64,000 nucleotides of DNA from Kitasatospora terrestris (GCF_039542905.1 NZ_BAABIS010000001.1:4278001-4342000); one strand, 5' to 3'; positions 43,264 through 52,151 are shown, counted from the stretch's first letter. Program-made: numbers and translations. Notes: generated by a model not told the origin, from the sequence alone.

Positions 43264-46200
43264 TTGCCCCAGCCCACCCGTAAACCGTTCACCCGACTGC
43301 CGCTGCGGACGGCCGCGGCCTCGGCCGCGGCGCTGGCCCTGGTGGCCGGCGCGGGCTCCGGCCCGGCGCTGGCCCAGCCCGGGGCCCCCACCGGCCTGCA
43401 GGCCCAGTTCGCCGCCGCGGCCAAGGAGTTCAAGGTCCCGGAGAGCCTGCTGCTGGCCGTCGCCTACCAGCAGACCCGCTGGGAGTCCCACCAGGGCCGG
43501 CCGAGCACCACCGGCAACTACAACGTGATGGGGCTGACCCAGGTCGACCTGGCCGCGGTCGCCGCGGCCCAGGCCGCCGCCCAGCCCGAGGTCGACCTGC
43601 GCGGGGACGGCGACCCCAAGGCCCGCAAGCACGCCGTGCCCGTCCCCGAGGCCCCGGTGGACAGCCCCGCGCTGCACACCCTGGACGCGGCCGCCAAGCT
43701 GATCGGCCGCCCGGCGGCCGAGCTGCGCGAGGACACCCTGCAGTCGATCCGCGGCGGCGCGGCGCTGCTGGCCGAGCAGCAGCGCCGGGGGAAGAAGCCG
43801 CCGGCCGCCGACCCGGCGGCGTGGTTCGGCGCCGTGGTGGCGTTCAGCAACGGCGGTGCCGGCGACGGCCGGGCCGAGGGCCGGGAGTTCGCCGACCGGG
43901 TCTACGGCACCCTCAAGGTCGGCGCGGCCCGGACCACCTCCGAGGGCCAGCCGGTCGTCCTGGCGGCCGACCCGGCCGCCGCCGCGCACAGCCCGGCGGT
44001 GGACCGCGGGGTGGAGCGCCAGCCGGCCTCCCGGGCCGCGGTCCGCACCGCGCTCCCCGCGGCGGCCGCCGCCGACCCGCTCGAGTGCCCGGCCACCCTC
44101 GACTGCGACTTCAACCCGGCCGCGTACGCCCAGTACGGCGCCACCACCGGCGACTTCGGCAACTACTCGATCGCCGCGCGGACCGGCGCGGACATCGACC
44201 ACATCGTCGTCCACGACACCGAGGGCGGCTACGCCGGTGCGCTGGCCACCTTCCAGAAGGCGTCCAGCGAGGCCAGCGCGCACTACCTGATCCGCTCCAG
44301 CGACGGTCACGTGACCCAGATGGTGGCCGACAAGAACATCGCCTGGCACGCCGGCAACAAGACGCTCAACATGCACAGCGTCGGCATCGAGCACGAGGGC
44401 TTCGCGCTGAGCGGCGCCAGCTGGTACTCGGAGCAGCTGTACCAGTCGTCGGCGACGCTGACCCGCTACCTGGCGGACCGCTTCGGCGTCCCGCTGGACC
44501 GCCGGCACATCATCGGCCACGACGAGGTCCCCGGCCCGACCCAGAGCGCCGTCGCCGGCATGCACTGGGACCCCGGCACGTTCTGGGACTGGAACCACTA
44601 CATGGACCTGGTCGGCGCCCACGTCGGCGCGGACCGGAACTACGTGGTCGGCGGGCGGGTCGTGATCAACCCGCCGTTCTCGAACGCCTACCGCCCGGTG
44701 GTCAACGGGGCCGCCTCCCAGCCGGTCAACTTCGTCTACCTGTACGCCTCCCCCGGCGGCCCGCTGATCGGCAACGGCACCCAGAACGCCTCCGACTGGA
44801 CGGACAAGGCGGTGGCCGGCAGCAGCTACGCGGTCGCCGACATCCAGGGCCAGTGGACGGCCATCTGGTTCAACGGCCAGAAGGCGTGGTTCTGGAACGA
44901 CGGCTCGATCGCCGCCGCGGACAACCGCAAGGGCCAGTTCCTGCTGACGGCCCGGGCGGGTGCCGCGTCCGTCCCGGTGTACGGGCGCTCCTACCCCGAA
45001 CCCGAGGCCTACACGGCGGCCGACGTGCCGGTGCCCGACCCCAACATCACGCCGCTGAACGCCACCCTGCCGGCCGGGCAGTCCTACGTGCCGGGCACCA
45101 CCACCCCGGTGGCCGGCGACTTCTACTACGCCCCGACCGTCGACGGCAGCGCCGCCCACGACCGCACCCTGGTGACCGGCGGCCGGACGTACTACCCGAT
45201 CCAGTACAACCACCGGCTGGCGTACGTCGCGGCCGAGGACGTCCGGCTGGTGCCTGCGCCGACCGACGCGCTCTCCACCGGCGAGCGCGTCCAACTGCTG
45301 GCCCGGACCGCGTCCGGCCCGGTCAACGCCGGCGCCAACTTCACCCGGGGCGTCTGGGAGTTCTACCACCCGATCCCGGCCCCCGGCGGCACGTCCGACC
45401 CGAACCAGCGGTTCGCCGAGCTCTACCTGGGCAACCGGCTGCACGCCGTGACCGTCGCCGGCGGGCGGGTCTACACCGCCGACCGGGACCTCGACAGCGG
45501 CGAGTGGACCCCCTGGTACAACCTGGACACGTCCGGCCCCGGCACGCTGCCGGCCCCCGCCACCGAGGTGGCGGTCGCCGCCATCGGCAACCGGATGCAC
45601 GTGGTCGTCGTCGCCGGCGGGCGCCTGCTGGAGGCAACCGCCGACTACGGCGCCGGCCGCTGGTACCCGTGGGGCGACGTGTCGAGCGCGATCGGCCTCC
45701 CGACCGGGGGCCTCACCCGGATCGCCGCGGCGGCCAACGGCAACGTGCTGCACGTGGACGGCGTGGGCACCGACGGGCGGGTCCACGTCGCCGACGCCGA
45801 CTACGACCGGGGCCGGTGGGCTTGGGGCGACATCACCGGCGCGGTGGGCGCCCTGCCGGGCACCGTCACCGGGCTGGCCACCGTCTCGGTCGGCAGCAAG
45901 CAGCACCTGCTGGTGCTGGCCGACGGCCGGGTCCGGCAGGCCAGCGCCGACTACGCGGCCGGCGTGTGGAGCGGATGGGGCGACGTGGCGGGCGCGACCG
46001 GCCAGACCACCCCGATGAGCGCGATCGCCGCCACCTGGACCGGCTCCAGCCTGCGGGTCTTCGGCGTGGCCGACGGCCGGATCCTCAACGCCAACGGCGA
46101 CTACGCCGTCGGCCGCTGGTCGCGCTGGATGGACACCGAGGACGCCTTCGCCGCGGGACCGGTGGACCGGGTCGCCGCCCTGGCGGTGGCCGGCGTCTGA
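43264..46200 (+). CDS. Large secreted N-acetylmuramoyl-L-alanine amidase with C-terminal propeller-like repeats
   Basis: About 978 residues from TTG 43264 (MPQPTRKPFTRLP, signal peptide ending ALA); TTG 43231 would add 11 residues. About 35-200 is a lysozyme/transglycosylase-like helical segment (VPESLLLAVAYQQTRWESHQ). About 310-460 is an Amidase_2 domain with HIVVHDTEGGYAGAL, SAHYLIRSSDG, IAWHAGN and HIIGHDEVPGP, so zinc ligands appear present. SH3-like segments follow, and the C-terminus has five repeats of about 45-50 residues with the pattern G(N/S).L.V..GGR(V/L)..A..DY..G.W..W.D. It should cleave the glycan-peptide bond and bind wall or carbohydrate ligands. Confidence 0.87.
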   Translation: MPQPTRKPFTRLPLRTAAASAAALALVAGAGSGPALAQPGAPTGLQAQFAAAAKEFKVPESLLLAVAYQQTRWESHQGRPSTTGNYNVMGLTQVDLAAVAAAQAAAQPEVDLRGDGDPKARKHAVPVPEAPVDSPALHTLDAAAKLIGRPAAELREDTLQSIRGGAALLAEQQRRGKKPPAADPAAWFGAVVAFSNGGAGDGRAEGREFADRVYGTLKVGAARTTSEGQPVVLAADPAAAAHSPAVDRGVERQPASRAAVRTALPAAAAADPLECPATLDCDFNPAAYAQYGATTGDFGNYSIAARTGADIDHIVVHDTEGGYAGALATFQKASSEASAHYLIRSSDGHVTQMVADKNIAWHAGNKTLNMHSVGIEHEGFALSGASWYSEQLYQSSATLTRYLADRFGVPLDRRHIIGHDEVPGPTQSAVAGMHWDPGTFWDWNHYMDLVGAHVGADRNYVVGGRVVINPPFSNAYRPVVNGAASQPVNFVYLYASPGGPLIGNGTQNASDWTDKAVAGSSYAVADIQGQWTAIWFNGQKAWFWNDGSIAAADNRKGQFLLTARAGAASVPVYGRSYPEPEAYTAADVPVPDPNITPLNATLPAGQSYVPGTTTPVAGDFYYAPTVDGSAAHDRTLVTGGRTYYPIQYNHRLAYVAAEDVRLVPAPTDALSTGERVQLLARTASGPVNAGANFTRGVWEFYHPIPAPGGTSDPNQRFAELYLGNRLHAVTVAGGRVYTADRDLDSGEWTPWYNLDTSGPGTLPAPATEVAVAAIGNRMHVVVVAGGRLLEATADYGAGRWYPWGDVSSAIGLPTGGLTRIAAAANGNVLHVDGVGTDGRVHVADADYDRGRWAWGDITGAVGALPGTVTGLATVSVGSKQHLLVLADGRVRQASADYAAGVWSGWGDVAGATGQTTPMSAIAATWTGSSLRVFGVADGRILNANGDYAVGRWSRWMDTEDAFAAGPVDRVAALAVAGV

Positions 46201-46247
46201 CCCGCACGGCCTGCACCACCCCGCTGCCCCGGACGGCCCGCACCACA

Positions 46248-46283
46248 CCGCTGCCCCGGACGGCCCGCCGCCCGGGGCAGCGG
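46248..46283. terminator. Hairpin between amidase and Lrp genes, preceded by a 27-bp tandem repeat
   Basis: 12-bp stem CCGCTGCCCCGG (46248-46259) with its complement at 46272-46283. The left arm is duplicated at 46221-46232 as part of a two-copy direct repeat (units near 46206 and 46233, a few mismatches). Lies between convergent genes. Confidence 0.8.
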
Positions 46284-46288
46284 CGTTC

Positions 46289-46753
46289 TCAGAGGTCCGG
46301 GGGCACCTGATCGGTCTCCTCGAACACCAGCATGGTCTGGGTGGACAGGATCTGCGGGACGGACTGGATGCGGTTGAGCACCAGCTCGCGCAGGGAGCGG
46401 TTGTCGGCGGTGTGCACCAGCAGCAGGACGTCGAAGTCGCCGCCGACCAGCGCGATGTGGGCGACACCGGGGAGCTGGAGCAGCTGCTCGCGGACCGTCC
46501 GCCAGGAGTTCTGGACGATCTTCAGGGTGATGTAGGCGGTCGCGCCCTGGCCGGCCCGCTCGTGGTCCACCCGGGCGGTGAAGCCGCGGATGATGCCGTC
46601 CTCGACCATCCTGGAGATCCGGGCGTACGCGTTGGCCCGGGAGACGTGCACCCGCTCGGCCACCGAGCGGATGGAAGCGCGACCGTCCTGCTGCAGCAGC
46701 CGCAGGATCGACCGGTCGACACGGTCGAGTCTGGACATCTGTTCAGCCGACAT
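46289..46753 (-). CDS. bkdR: Lrp/AsnC-family regulator, probably BkdR
   Basis: 154 residues from ATG 46753. An N-terminal HTH (LDRVDRSILRLLQQDGRASI, VHVSRANAYARISRM) is followed by a RAM ligand domain (PGVAHIALVGGDFDVLLLVH). Divergent from the branched-chain keto acid dehydrogenase operon across 148 bp, the arrangement of BkdR in streptomycetes, where an Lrp-type protein controls bkd genes. A 7-bp inverted repeat CCAGAAG...CTTCTGG (46788-46794, 46832-46838) lies in the shared promoter. Confidence 0.85.
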   Translation of the reverse strand: MSAEQMSRLDRVDRSILRLLQQDGRASIRSVAERVHVSRANAYARISRMVEDGIIRGFTARVDHERAGQGATAYITLKIVQNSWRTVREQLLQLPGVAHIALVGGDFDVLLLVHTADNRSLRELVLNRIQSVPQILSTQTMLVFEETDQVPPDL

Positions 46754-46854
46754 GGCCCCCCACCCTCGCCGATTGGACGTGCTGACTCCAGAAGACAGCC
46801 ATTCGGGCCGACTGTCCACCACCTTGTCACGCTTCTGGTCAAGATGAACAGACG

Positions 46855-46868
46855 ACCGAACAATCGGT
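46855..46868. promoter_or_regulatory. Palindrome ACCGAACAATCGGT upstream of bkdA
   Basis: Identical at 13 of 14 positions to the palindrome upstream of paaN (39025-39038), and 33 bp before the bkdA start. Likely a second operator for the same repressor. Confidence 0.6.
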
Positions 46869-46901
46869 AGGGAGCCCCCACCACCCCCGGAGGTGCCCGA
46901 G

Positions 46902-48041
46902 ATGACCGTTCTCGACCACAGACACACCGCCGCCGTACCCGGCTGGCTCCCGGGCGCCACCGCCCCCCGCACCGACCCCGCGCCCCTGCTGCCGGACACC
47001 GCGCCGGTCCGCGTCCTCGGCACACCCGCCGCGGAGAAGGCCGACCCCGCGCTGCTGCGCGAGCTCTACCGCCGCCTGGTCGTCGGCCGCCGCTACAACC
47101 AGCAGGCCACCACGCTGACCAAGCAGGGCCGGCTCGCCGTCTACCCGGCCTCCACCGGCCAGGAGGCCTGCCAGGTCGCCGCCGCACTCGCCCTCGGCGA
47201 CCAGGACTGGCTGTTCCCCAGCTACCGCGACACCCTCGCCGTGGTCTCCCGGGGCGTCGACCCGCTGGAGGCCCTGACCCTGCTGCGCGGCAACGCCCAC
47301 ACCGGCTACGACCCGAGGGCCAGCCGCACCGCGCCGCTCTCCACCCCGCTCGCCACCCAGGCCCCGCACGCCGTCGGCCTGGCGCACGCCGCCCGCCTGG
47401 CGGGCGACCCGGTGGTCGCGCTGACCATGCTCGGCGACGGCGGCACCAGCGAGGGCGACTTCCACGAGGCGCTGAACTTCGCCGCCGTGCTGCACGCCCC
47501 GGTGGTCTTCCTGGTGCAGAACAACGGCTACGCCATCTCCGTCCCGCTCACCCAGCAGTCCGCCGCACCGACCCTGGCCCACAAGGCCGTCGGGTACGGC
47601 ATGCCCGGCCGCCTGGTGGACGGCAACGACGCCGCCGCGGTGCACGCGGTGCTCGGCGAGGCCGTCGAGCGGGCCCGGCAGGGCGGCGGCCCGACCCTGG
47701 TCGAGGCGCTGACCTACCGCGTCGAGGCGCACACCAACGCCGACGACGCCACCCGCTACCGGCAGGACGAGGAGGTCGCCGCCTGGCGCGAGCACGACCC
47801 GATCCTGCTCATGGAGCGTGCCCTGCGCGAGCTCGGCCTGCTGGACGAGCAGCTCGTCCAGGACGCCGCCGACGAGGCCGAGGCCCTGGCCGCCCGGATG
47901 CGCGCCGAGTTCCACGCCGACCCCGAGCTCGACCCGATGTCGCTGTTCGCCCACGTCTACGCCGAGCCCACCCAGCAGCTGCGCGAGCAGGCCGCGCAGC
48001 TCGCTGCCGAACTGGCCGCCGAGGCCGAGGTGCACCACTGA
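46902..48041 (+). CDS. bkdA: Branched-chain 2-oxo acid dehydrogenase E1 alpha subunit
   Basis: 379 residues from ATG 46902, with GGAGG 8 bp upstream. Thiamine diphosphate motif from LGDGGTSEGDFHEALNFAAV to QNNGYAISVP, and phosphorylation-loop-like YRVEAHTNADDATRYR. Forms the alpha2beta2 E1 component that decarboxylates 2-oxo acids from valine, leucine and isoleucine, feeding starters for branched fatty acids and polyketides. First gene of bkdABC; its stop overlaps the bkdB start by 1 bp. Confidence 0.93.
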   Translation: MTVLDHRHTAAVPGWLPGATAPRTDPAPLLPDTAPVRVLGTPAAEKADPALLRELYRRLVVGRRYNQQATTLTKQGRLAVYPASTGQEACQVAAALALGDQDWLFPSYRDTLAVVSRGVDPLEALTLLRGNAHTGYDPRASRTAPLSTPLATQAPHAVGLAHAARLAGDPVVALTMLGDGGTSEGDFHEALNFAAVLHAPVVFLVQNNGYAISVPLTQQSAAPTLAHKAVGYGMPGRLVDGNDAAAVHAVLGEAVERARQGGGPTLVEALTYRVEAHTNADDATRYRQDEEVAAWREHDPILLMERALRELGLLDEQLVQDAADEAEALAARMRAEFHADPELDPMSLFAHVYAEPTQQLREQAAQLAAELAAEAEVHH

Positions 48042-49051
48042 TGACCACGGCTCCCGCCCTGAACGGCACAGCCACCAGGACCTCCACCATGGCGCAGGCG
48101 CTCAACGGCGCCCTGCGCGACGCCATGCGGGCCGACCCGACCGTCCACGTGATGGGCGAGGACGTCGGCACCCTCGGCGGAGTCTTCCGGATCACCGACG
48201 GACTGACCGCCGAGTTCGGTCCCGAGCGCTGCCTGGACACCCCGCTCGCCGAGGCCGGCATCCTCGGCACCGCCGTCGGCATGGCCATGTACGGGCTGCG
48301 CCCCGTGGTCGAGATGCAGTTCGACGCCTTCGCCTACCCGGCGCTGGAGCAGCTCTTCTCGCACGTCGCCAAGATGCGCAACCGCACCGGCGGCAAGCTG
48401 CCGCTGCCGATCACCGTCCGGGTCCCCTACGGCGGCGGCATCGGCGGCGTCGAGCACCACAGCGACGCCTCCGAGGCGTACTACGCCCACACCCCCGGCC
48501 TGCACGTGGTCACCCCCGCCACCGTCGCCGACGCCTACGGGCTGCTGCGCGCCTCGATCGCCTCCGACGACCCGGTGGTCTTCCTGGAGCCCAAGCGGCT
48601 CTACTGGGGCAAGACGGAGTGGGACCCGACCGCGCCGGTCGAGCCGATCGGCAAGGCCGTGCTGCGCCGTACCGGGCACTCCGCGGTGCTGATCACCTAC
48701 GGCCCCTCGCTGCCGGTCTGCCTGGAGGCCGCCGAGGCGGCCAGGGCGGAGGGCTGGGACCTCGCCGTGCTCGACCTGCGCTCCCTGGTGCCGTTCGACG
48801 AGGCGACCGCCTGCGAGGTGGTCCGCTCGATCGGGCGGGCCGTCGTGGTGCACGAGGCGAGCGGCTTCGGCGGGGCCGGTGCGGAGATCGCCGCCCGGCT
48901 CACCGAGAAGTGCTTCCACCACCTGTCCGCCCCGGTGCTGCGGGTGACCGGATTCGACATCCCCTACCCGCCGCCGATGCTGGAGCACCACCACCTCCCC
49001 GGGGTGGACCGGATCCTGGACGCCGTGGCCCGGCTCCAGTGGGAGGACTGA
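48041..49051 (+). CDS. bkdB: Branched-chain 2-oxo acid dehydrogenase E1 beta subunit
   Basis: 336 residues from ATG 48041. Transketolase pyrimidine-binding domain with HVMGEDVGTLGGVFRITDGL, DTPLAEAGILGTAVGMAMYG and EMQFDAFAYPALEQL; C-terminal domain with LDLRSLVPFDEAT and VVVHEASGFGGAGAEIAA. Pairs with BkdA. Stop and next start overlap by 1 bp (TGATGG). Confidence 0.94.
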   Translation: MTTAPALNGTATRTSTMAQALNGALRDAMRADPTVHVMGEDVGTLGGVFRITDGLTAEFGPERCLDTPLAEAGILGTAVGMAMYGLRPVVEMQFDAFAYPALEQLFSHVAKMRNRTGGKLPLPITVRVPYGGGIGGVEHHSDASEAYYAHTPGLHVVTPATVADAYGLLRASIASDDPVVFLEPKRLYWGKTEWDPTAPVEPIGKAVLRRTGHSAVLITYGPSLPVCLEAAEAARAEGWDLAVLDLRSLVPFDEATACEVVRSIGRAVVVHEASGFGGAGAEIAARLTEKCFHHLSAPVLRVTGFDIPYPPPMLEHHHLPGVDRILDAVARLQWED

Positions 49052-50364
49052 TGGCCATGCCGGTCGTACGGGAATTCACGCTGCCCGACCTCGGTGAGGG
49101 GCTCACCGGGGCCGAGGTGGTCCGCTGGATGGTGGAGGTCGGCGAGGTCATCGCCGTGGACCAGCCGGTGGTGGAGGTGGAGACGGCCAAGGCCGTGGTC
49201 GAGGTGCCCTGCCCGTACGGCGGGGTGGTCACCGCCCGGTTCGGCGAGGTCGGCCAGGAGGTTCCGGTCGGCGCCCCGCTGGTGACCGTCGCGGTCGCCC
49301 CGGCGGACGGCGCGCCGGTGGCCGAGGTGGAACGGCCGCTGGTCGGCTACGGCGTCGCCGAGGGCGGCAAGGGCGCCCGGCGCCGCCGGGTGGTGGCGAA
49401 CGCCGCCGCGGCACCCGCCGCGCAGGCTCCGGCCCCGGCTCCGGCGCCCGTGGCTCCCGCCGCGACCGCGACCGCGAGCGCGACCGTGACCGTGACAGCG
49501 GCTCCGGCGGTGGTGGCGGTGATCTCGCCGCTGGTGCGCCGGATGGCGCGCGAGCACGGGATCGACCTCGCCACCGTGGCCGGCAGCGGCCCGGACGGGC
49601 TGGTCATGCGGCGCGACGTGGAGCGGGCGCTGTCCGCCCCGGCCCCGGCGCCCGCTGTTTCACGTGAAACAGCGGCCACCGCCGACGAGGTCGTCCCGCT
49701 GCGCGGGCTGCGCCGGACGATCGCCGAGAAGCTCACCCGCAGCCACCAGGAGATCCCGGCCGCCACCTGCTGGGTGGACGCCGACGCCACCGAGCTGATG
49801 GCCCTGCGCCGGCAGCTCAACGAGGCGCCCGGCCCCAAGGTCAGCGTGCTCGCCCTGCTGGCCCGGATCTGCACCGCCGCGCTGGAGCGCTTCCCCGACC
49901 TCAACACCAGCGTGGTCGCCGAGGGCATCCGCCGGCACTCCGCCGTCCACCTGGGCTTCGCCGCGCAGAGCGAGCGCGGCCTGGTGGTGCCGGTGGTGCG
50001 CGACGCCCACCTGCTGCGCACCGAGGAGCTGTCCGTCGAACTGGCCCGGCTGACCGAGGCCGCCCGGGTGGGCGCGCTCACCCCGGCCGAGCTCACCGGC
50101 GGCACCTTCACGCTCAACAACTACGGGGTCTTCGGGGTGGACGGCTCCACGCCGATCCTCAACCACCCCGAGGCGGCGATGCTCGGCGTCGGCCGGATCA
50201 CCCCCAAGCCGTGGGTGCACGAGGGCGGGCTGGCGGTCCGCCAGGTCACCCAGCTGTCCTTCACCTTCGACCACCGGGTGTGCGACGGCGGCACGGCGGG
50301 CGGCTTCCTGCGCTTCGTCGCGGACTGCGTCGAGCAGCCCGGGACGCTGCTGCGCAGGCTCTGA
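49051..50364 (+). CDS. bkdC: Branched-chain 2-oxo acid dehydrogenase E2 (dihydrolipoyl acyltransferase)
   Basis: 437 residues from ATG 49051. Lipoyl domain with the lipoyl-Lys motif VEVETAKAVVEVPCP, an Ala/Pro-rich linker, a peripheral subunit-binding domain (ISPLVRRMAREHGIDLATVAG), then the acyltransferase domain ending in FTFDHRVCDGGTAGGFLRF with catalytic His and Asp of HRVCDG. It transfers the acyl group to CoA. No E3 gene is present. The linker before the catalytic domain (AVSRETAA) is encoded by a ParB-binding parS site. Confidence 0.94.
   Translation: MAMPVVREFTLPDLGEGLTGAEVVRWMVEVGEVIAVDQPVVEVETAKAVVEVPCPYGGVVTARFGEVGQEVPVGAPLVTVAVAPADGAPVAEVERPLVGYGVAEGGKGARRRRVVANAAAAPAAQAPAPAPAPVAPAATATASATVTVTAAPAVVAVISPLVRRMAREHGIDLATVAGSGPDGLVMRRDVERALSAPAPAPAVSRETAATADEVVPLRGLRRTIAEKLTRSHQEIPAATCWVDADATELMALRRQLNEAPGPKVSVLALLARICTAALERFPDLNTSVVAEGIRRHSAVHLGFAAQSERGLVVPVVRDAHLLRTEELSVELARLTEAARVGALTPAELTGGTFTLNNYGVFGVDGSTPILNHPEAAMLGVGRITPKPWVHEGGLAVRQVTQLSFTFDHRVCDGGTAGGFLRFVADCVEQPGTLLRRL
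49657..49670. promoter_or_regulatory. parS site for ParB, inside bkdC
   Basis: GTTTCACGTGAAAC, the perfect 14-bp core of bacterial parS, embedded in a 24-bp perfect palindrome (49652-49675). Streptomycete parS sites cluster around oriC and load ParB for chromosome segregation. It is in frame inside bkdC, so the palindrome is maintained within coding sequence. Confidence 0.93.
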
Positions 50365-50379
50365 GGGGCGGCGACCGGT

Positions 50380-50411
50380 CACCTTGCGTGGTGGTTCCAC
50401 TGCGCAAGGTG
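50380..50411. terminator. Inverted repeat after bkdC
   Basis: CACCTTGCG (50380-50388) and its complement (50403-50411) enclose a smaller hairpin GTGG-TT-CCAC (50391-50400). It starts 15 bp after the bkdC stop and may be the operon terminator or an operator for the next gene. The rest of the gap to 50614 shows no gene other than possible upstream starts of the flavohaemoglobin-like ORF. Confidence 0.55.
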
Positions 50412-50614
50412 GCCACAGGTCGAGCGAGCCTAGCGTGCGCCGGGCGCGGGTGTCCGGGATTCGCGGGATTTGTCGGATGAGCTTCACGCGTGGTGCCAAT
50501 GTGCTGAAGGCGTCAGCAGATTGGTCGACCGGAAGCGAAACGATTCTCTTGGGCACTCGTCAGATCGCGCTGAAAAGCAGGCCGCTGAAGGTCGTCCGGG
50601 CCGGACACGGTTCG

Positions 50615-52138
50615 ATGGCGGCATCCGACGTACCGGGGCTGCTGCCCGTCGCTCCGGCGGCGCCGGCACCGGCCGCACCGGCGACACCGGCCGCGGAGCC
50701 CGCCGAGGCGGAGCCGGAGCCCGAGCCGGAGGCGGCCGTGGACCGGCCGGCCGAGGAGGACGGCGGTACGGCGGCGGCCGCGCTGCCGGCCATTCCGGCG
50801 AAGCCCAGCGAGCCGCCACTGATTCCCGCGCCGAGCCTGCCGCAGGACGTCCACCCGACCGGCTACCAGCCGCTGTTCACCGACGCGCCGGGCCTCAACT
50901 GGGCCGGCCCGGGTGACAGCTGGAGCCGGGCCTGGGCGCTGGAGACGCTCGCCGAGGCGCCCGCCGCCCCGGCCGCCGCACCGGGGCAGCCGGGCGCGCT
51001 GCAGCCGCCCACCGCCGAGGACATCGAGCTGATCCGTGCCACGCTGGCCGTGGTCGAGCCGGTCGCGGACCGGGCCACCGCCCACTTCTACGCGCTGATC
51101 TTCGTCAACCACCCGGAGGTCCGGGCGCTCTTCCCGGCGGCCATGGACGTCCAGCGCGACCGGCTGTTCCACGCCCTGCTGATGGCCGCCGCCAGCGCCG
51201 ACGACCCCGCCGGGCTGACCGCCTACCTGACCCGGCTGGGCAGCGGGCACCGCAAGTACGGCACCCTGAGCGGGCACTACGCCCCGGTCGGCGAGTGCCT
51301 GATCGCCGCGCTGGCCCGCTACTGCGGCAGCCGCTGGGACACCCGGACCGAGCTGGCCTGGCGCCGGGTCTACGGCCTGGTCTCCTCGATCATGATCGGG
51401 GCCGCCGAGCAGGCCGCCCGGACCTCCCCGCCCTGGTGGCAGGCCGAGGTGGTGGCGCACGAGCGGCGCACCCGGGACATCGCGGTGCTCACCCTGCGCC
51501 CCGACCAGGCCTACCCTTACCGGGCCGGCCAGTACGCCACCGTGGAGACCCCCTGGTGGCCGCGGGTGTGGCGGCACTTCTCCTTCTCCACCGCCCCCCG
51601 CCCGGACGGCCTGCTCACCTTCCACGTCAAGGCGGTGCAGGCGGGCTGGGTGAGCAACGCCCTGGTCCACCGGGCCGGCCCGGGCGACGTGCTGCGGCTG
51701 GGTCCGGCGGCCGGCGGCATGGTGGTCGACCACGCGGCGCACGCGAATCTGCTCTGCGTGGGCGGCGGCACCGGCATCGCGCCGATCAGCGCGCTGATCG
51801 AGGAGGTCGCCGAGCACGGGGCCGCCGGCCGCTCCGTGGAGGTCTTTTACGGCGCCCGGCAGAGCTCCGAGCTGTACGAGCTGGAGCGGCTGCGCGGCCT
51901 GGCCGAGCTGCACCCCTGGCTCACCGTGCGGCCGGTGGTCTCCGAGCAGCAGGCGGTGCCGGGCGGTGCGCTGGCCGGGGAGCTGCCCGAGGTGGTGGCC
52001 CGGTACGCGCCGTGGCACGGCTTCCGGGCGTACCTGAGCGGGCCGCCGGCCATGGTGCGGCGCGGCACGGCGGCGCTCAAGCGCTCCGGACTGCGCAGCC
52101 GGGACATCCACCACGACCTGGTGGACGACCTGGCCTGA
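50615..52138 (+). CDS. Flavohaemoglobin-like protein (globin plus FAD/NAD reductase)
   Basis: 507 residues from ATG 50615 (MAASDVPGLLPVAP). ATG 50477 would add 46 residues; neither has a clear ribosome site. A Pro/Ala/Glu-rich N-terminus of about 140 residues precedes a globin domain (about 145-275) with Tyr in HFYALIFVNHPEVRALF and proximal-type His in SGHRKYGTLSGHYAPVGECL. A ferredoxin-reductase-like part follows with flavin motif RHFSFSTAP and nucleotide motif LCVGGGTGIAPISAL. The expected activity is NO dioxygenase or a related oxygen/NO reaction. The long disordered N-terminus is unlike classical Hmp. Confidence 0.85.
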   Translation: MAASDVPGLLPVAPAAPAPAAPATPAAEPAEAEPEPEPEAAVDRPAEEDGGTAAAALPAIPAKPSEPPLIPAPSLPQDVHPTGYQPLFTDAPGLNWAGPGDSWSRAWALETLAEAPAAPAAAPGQPGALQPPTAEDIELIRATLAVVEPVADRATAHFYALIFVNHPEVRALFPAAMDVQRDRLFHALLMAAASADDPAGLTAYLTRLGSGHRKYGTLSGHYAPVGECLIAALARYCGSRWDTRTELAWRRVYGLVSSIMIGAAEQAARTSPPWWQAEVVAHERRTRDIAVLTLRPDQAYPYRAGQYATVETPWWPRVWRHFSFSTAPRPDGLLTFHVKAVQAGWVSNALVHRAGPGDVLRLGPAAGGMVVDHAAHANLLCVGGGTGIAPISALIEEVAEHGAAGRSVEVFYGARQSSELYELERLRGLAELHPWLTVRPVVSEQQAVPGGALAGELPEVVARYAPWHGFRAYLSGPPAMVRRGTAALKRSGLRSRDIHHDLVDDLA

Positions 52139-52151
52139 CGGCCCCGGCCGG

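Noticed and set aside
42409-46467. A very long open frame on the minus strand (over 1300 codons) opposite the amidase gene.
   Set aside because: It is low-complexity Gly/Val/Arg/Asp sequence mirroring the high-GC third positions of the real gene, with no family motifs; typical antisense shadow.
46754-46901. The CCAGAAG...CTTCTGG repeat as a firm BkdR operator.
   Set aside because: Arms are short and about 37 bp apart, too weak to claim without comparison; mentioned only in the regulator entry.
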